This document shows positions 61,373 through 64,000 of a DNA stretch of 64,000 nucleotides, piece after piece (positions within the stretch are counted from its first letter, which is position 1; each line of letters begins with the position of its first letter). A program made the translations under genes and the position numbers. Below the pieces are notes generated by a model. It did no database searches. It worked only from the letters and a program-made list of their open reading frames with translations, and was not told the DNA's origin. The stretch comes from Salinicoccus halitifaciens. Its GTDB lineage: Bacteria > Bacillota > Bacilli > Staphylococcales > Salinicoccaceae. The stretch lies in NCBI RefSeq assembly GCF_021026095.1, contig NZ_JAJNCU010000003.1, positions 124,001 to 188,000 of the forward strand, in the 5' to 3' direction.

Positions 61373-62287
61373 ATGACGATACAACAGTTGAAATACTTAA
61401 TAGAAGTGGTGAACACAGGGTCGATCAATGAAGCGGCCAAAAACCTCTTCATCTCACAGCCGACATTATCCAAGGCGATCAAGACGCTCGAGGCGGAGAT
61501 GGGGATCGTCATATTTACGAGGACTTCCACAGGCATGGTCCTCTCATCCGACGGCGCCGAATTCATGAGCTATGCCAGACAGGTCGTCGAGCAGGTGAAT
61601 CTGATGGAGCACCGGTACCTCGATTCGCCCTATCAGGAACGGCTGTTGTCGGTGTCCACCCAGCACTACTCCTTCTCCGTCGATGCGATGGTCCGGATGA
61701 TCGACCGGTACGGCGGTGATAAATACCAGTTCACGCTGCGCGAGACGAAGACGTTTGAAATCATCGACGATGTGAAGAACCTGACGAGCGAAGTCGGCGT
61801 GCTGTACATGAACAGCTTCAATGAGCAGGTCCTCTCCCAGCTCATCCGGGAGAACCAGCTCGGCTTCGAGCCGCTGTTTTCTGCAAATCCCCACGTCTTC
61901 ATCAGCAGGGACAATCCCCTTGCGGAGAAGGACCTCGTCACCATTGAGGACCTCGAGCCCTACCCGAGGCTGTCATTCGAGCAGGGGAAGAACAACTCCT
62001 TCTATTTCTCGGAAGAGATTCTGGGGACGCTCGACGTCCCGAAGAACATCCTCGTCAGTGACCGTGCGACTTTATTCAACTGCCTGATCGGCCTGAACGG
62101 CTATACGATCTCGACCGGAATTTTAAGCGAAGAACTGAACGGTACGGATATCATCCCGGTGAGGCTCGATATCGACGATCAGATCACGGTCGGGACTTTG
62201 ACCAATAAAAAAGCACAGCTCAGCCGGATGGCGAAGCTGTACCTGGAGGAGCTTGAAAACTGCATCGAGTCCTATGAGATTTTATAG
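61373..62287 (+). CDS. LysR-family transcriptional regulator
   Basis: A 304-residue LTTR. The winged helix-turn-helix (about 1-60, NTGSINEAAKNLFISQPTLSKAI) is followed by a two-lobed effector domain to about residue 295. Divergent placement next to the MetE-like gene suggests control of sulfur-amino-acid metabolism. GAGGGG precedes the ATG at 61373; the frame is open 18 bases earlier without a ribosome site. Its end overlaps the convergent GNAT gene by 6 bases. Confidence 0.9.
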   Translation: MTIQQLKYLIEVVNTGSINEAAKNLFISQPTLSKAIKTLEAEMGIVIFTRTSTGMVLSSDGAEFMSYARQVVEQVNLMEHRYLDSPYQERLLSVSTQHYSFSVDAMVRMIDRYGGDKYQFTLRETKTFEIIDDVKNLTSEVGVLYMNSFNEQVLSQLIRENQLGFEPLFSANPHVFISRDNPLAEKDLVTIEDLEPYPRLSFEQGKNNSFYFSEEILGTLDVPKNILVSDRATLFNCLIGLNGYTISTGILSEELNGTDIIPVRLDIDDQITVGTLTNKKAQLSRMAKLYLEELENCIESYEIL

Positions 62288-62731
62288 GAAGAGTTTCATG
62301 CCTTCATGCGTCACCTTAAAGCCGAGCTTTTCGTAGAACGCATGTGCACCGCTGCGCCGCTTGTCCGTCGTGAGCTGGACGATGCCGCAGCCGTTCTCTT
62401 CAGCGAGCCGGATCGCCTCTTCAAATAAAGCCCGCCCCACACCTTTGCCCCGATGGGACTTATGCACCCGGACCCCTTCGATTTGGGCGCGCTTCTGTCC
62501 CCCGCGCGCAAGCGTCGGGATGAACGTGAGTTGCAGACAGCCGGTGATCGCGTTGTCTTCGGTGGCAAGCAGGATCTGATTGCCCGCCTGCGCCCTGATA
62601 TCCCTGAACGACTGTATGTACTTCTCCTCTACTTCATCAGCGACTGCTTCACGCGCTCTGCCCAGCTCATCATCCGCAAGCATCGCCACGATTTCCTGCA
62701 GATCCCCTTCTTCCGCCATTCTGAAATCCAT
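62282..62731 (-). CDS. GNAT-family N-acetyltransferase
   Basis: A 149-residue acetyl-CoA-dependent acyltransferase. MDFRMAEEGDLQEIVAM opens it; the acetyl-CoA loop is VRVHKSHRGKGVGRALFEEA (about 82-101), and HAFYEKLGFKVTHEGMKLFL closes it. The frame opens at 62815 but an AAAGGGG site is spaced for ATG 62731. Substrate unknown. It overlaps the end of the LysR gene. Confidence 0.9.
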   Translation of the reverse strand: MDFRMAEEGDLQEIVAMLADDELGRAREAVADEVEEKYIQSFRDIRAQAGNQILLATEDNAITGCLQLTFIPTLARGGQKRAQIEGVRVHKSHRGKGVGRALFEEAIRLAEENGCGIVQLTTDKRRSGAHAFYEKLGFKVTHEGMKLFL

Positions 62732-62808
62732 TGCCTCACCCCTTTTTATTGGAGTATAGCAGGATTTCAGGGGGATTTCATTTTGGGGGTGATATGGAAT
62801 GCCTTCCC

Positions 62809-63050
62809 GTGACACGAAACATCAATTTTCACTGCCCTCGTGTCACAAAACGCTTCCCCGTGACACGAAATATCAATTTTCACAGCACTCATGTCACAAA
62901 ACGCTCTCTCGTGACACGAAACATCGATTTTCATAGCTCTCGTGTCACAAAACGTCTCTCCGTGACACGAAATTCCGATCTTCACTGTTCTCGTGTCACA
63001 AAATGCCCCCTCGTGACACGAAACTCTAATTCTCACCCCACTCGTGTCAG
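62809..63050. repeat. Array 2: five tandem units of 51 bp with long dyad arms
   Basis: Units start at 62809, 62860, 62911, 62962 and 63013, exactly 51 bp apart; the last is partial. Each starts GTGACACGAAA, has an 18-base middle resembling catcaattttcactgccc, then TCGTGTCACAAAACGC. TCGTGTCAC of one unit and GTGACACGA of the next are perfect complements across a 13-base loop, so transcripts would form a row of hairpins. Same period and copy number as array 1, and the TGTCACAAA-xGC core is shared. Confidence 0.88.
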
Positions 63051-63084
63051 ACTCCAATCCTTTATCTCTCAAGTCATAAATAAA

Positions 63085-63111
63085 AAGAGACAAAACCGAA
63101 GTTTCGTCTCT
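63085..63111 (-). terminator. Terminator of the DapA-like gene
   Basis: Arms AGAGACGAAAC and GTTTTGTCTCT around TTCG, followed on the minus strand by a T run; 6 bases past the stop codon. Confidence 0.85.
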
Positions 63112-63116
63112 GAATA

Positions 63117-63953
63117 TCATCGAATAATTCCTCGATTACCTATAGGGCTCCTGCAAAGCCATGCTTCATCATAATCATCGGCCAGTGTCTTCTTTATATT
63201 AAATATGGCGTTGCCTTTAAAGATTTCATTTCTGATCTCCTCTAAAACTCTGACATCGTCTTCAGGTATGAAATCATTTAATATCAACTTCTCGAACCAG
63301 CTTTTCACTTCCTCAGGGTAGATATTGCCTGCAATTGATGAAAGGCGGTTATATCCCCATGATATTTTATCTTCCAGCTCCATCTCCCCACCGGCATAAA
63401 AAAGAAAGTCACCTTTGATTCCTTTTTTCAGTATCTCCATTTTATCTCTGTCACCGGGGTCTTTTATTCCTATGACCAATTCGTTTTCACTCAATGTGAT
63501 GATACTGTCCGCTGATAAATCAAAACCTGTCCTTTTAGGGTTGTTATATAAAATAGCAGGCTTGCCAGCCAATTTTATGATTCGCTCCGAGTAGGACAAA
63601 GCTTCTTCTTGTGACGGGATTATATAAGGCGGATATCCCAACATTATTGCTGAAATACTTGATTCATTTATCCTGGTTGCCAATTTCTCTGCATCTTTTT
63701 GTCTGATTGATGAGACGCCCATAATAATTTCCATGTCTGTCGTCAATTCAGGTTCTTTCTCAATTACCTCAAGTATTTCTACCTTCTCTTCCAAACTCAG
63801 GCTATGCTGTTCACCGGTGGTGCCACCTATCAAAACAGACTTCACACCTTTATCATGTAGTAATTTAATATGGTCTATAGTTTTGTCAGTCTCCAGAACT
63901 TCATGAAGACCAAATGCCGTAGGTACAGCTACATGCATCTTTTCTTTCAGCAT
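63117..63953 (-). CDS. DapA-family (dihydrodipicolinate synthase/N-acetylneuraminate lyase) aldolase
   Basis: A 278-residue class I TIM-barrel aldolase. GGTTGEQHSLSLEEK (about 43-57) is the family signature, ILYNNPKRTG (about 133) holds the conserved Tyr, and the Schiff-base Lys is in VIGIKDPGDRD (about 160). Members make dihydrodipicolinate or split various 2-keto acids. Without lysine pathway neighbours the specific reaction is open. GAGGAGG precedes the ATG; upstream sequence ends with the window 47 bases later. Confidence 0.88.
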   Translation of the reverse strand: MLKEKMHVAVPTAFGLHEVLETDKTIDHIKLLHDKGVKSVLIGGTTGEQHSLSLEEKVEILEVIEKEPELTTDMEIIMGVSSIRQKDAEKLATRINESSISAIMLGYPPYIIPSQEEALSYSERIIKLAGKPAILYNNPKRTGFDLSADSIITLSENELVIGIKDPGDRDKMEILKKGIKGDFLFYAGGEMELEDKISWGYNRLSSIAGNIYPEEVKSWFEKLILNDFIPEDDVRVLEEIRNEIFKGNAIFNIKKTLADDYDEAWLCRSPIGNRGIIR

Positions 63954-64000
63954 TAAAGAAACCTCCTCTTTCGATTCTATTTTAATTAGTGAATAAACAC

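Noticed and set aside
62809-63050. Possible CRISPR array (repeated 33-base blocks with spacers)
   Set aside because: The intervening 18-base middles resemble each other, the period (51) is too short, and no cas genes are present; it is a degenerate tandem repeat.

Overview
The window reads as chromosome of a low-to-mid GC Bacillota, most likely a halotolerant member of the Staphylococcaceae (Salinicoccus/Jeotgalicoccus-like). This is inferred from a staphylococcal-type ribosomal protein S18, sigma-B promoters in front of YflT/DUF2382 stress proteins, a CopY/CopA/CopZ copper operon, a Tn916 Orf7-like sigma fragment, NiaR control of NAD synthesis and strong AGGAGG ribosome sites with frequent TTG/GTG starts. 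The genus is inference.

Layout. 0-4.5 kb: a CDF zinc/cation exporter and the cytochrome c maturation genes resA-resB-resC. 4.5-12.1 kb: an AT-rich copper island with a multicopper oxidase, copA, copZ, decayed copY and copZ copies, preserved CopY operators, a tRNA-Cys-like pseudo-tRNA and the scar of an integrative element (Tn916-type sigma factor fused to an integrase tail), abutting the 3' end of guaA. 12.1-15.4 kb: guaA and guaB under a guanine riboswitch. 15.5-20.3 kb: three YflT stress proteins, a YfbU protein, a 33-residue ORF and an HTH-TPR regulator. 20.3-32.4 kb: an aromatic meta-cleavage cluster. 32.5-38.6 kb: an AT-rich, gene-poor region full of decayed coding sequence next to the 3' end of rpsR. 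38.7-47.7 kb: rpsR, modAB, a YkoF-like protein, nadB-nadC-nadA divergent from nifS-niaR, and an aldo/keto reductase. 47.8-54.1 kb: aminotransferase, GntR regulator, RocB-like peptidase and a TRAP transporter. 54.2-64 kb: VOC protein, a 51-residue protein, YfcC carrier, MgtE, a peptide-type binding protein bounded by 50-bp direct repeats, a MetE-like gene with a divergent LysR regulator, a GNAT protein and a DapA-like aldolase.

How the genes work together. In the aromatic cluster a flavin monooxygenase (with reductase and an FAD synthetase), an extradiol dioxygenase, a C-C hydrolase, a hydratase, an aldolase and an acylating acetaldehyde dehydrogenase form a route from a phenolic compound to pyruvate and acetyl-CoA. 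An unusual XylR_N/V4R-PucR regulator lies inside the cluster. Two of its promoter regions share an inverted repeat, and three carry CcpA cre-like sites.

The strongest non-genic signals are two five-unit arrays with an identical 51-bp period. They are about 5 kb apart and have different but internally complementary dyad arms. Others are the decayed copper repressor with intact operators, the pseudo-tRNA, and the direct repeats around the binding-protein gene.
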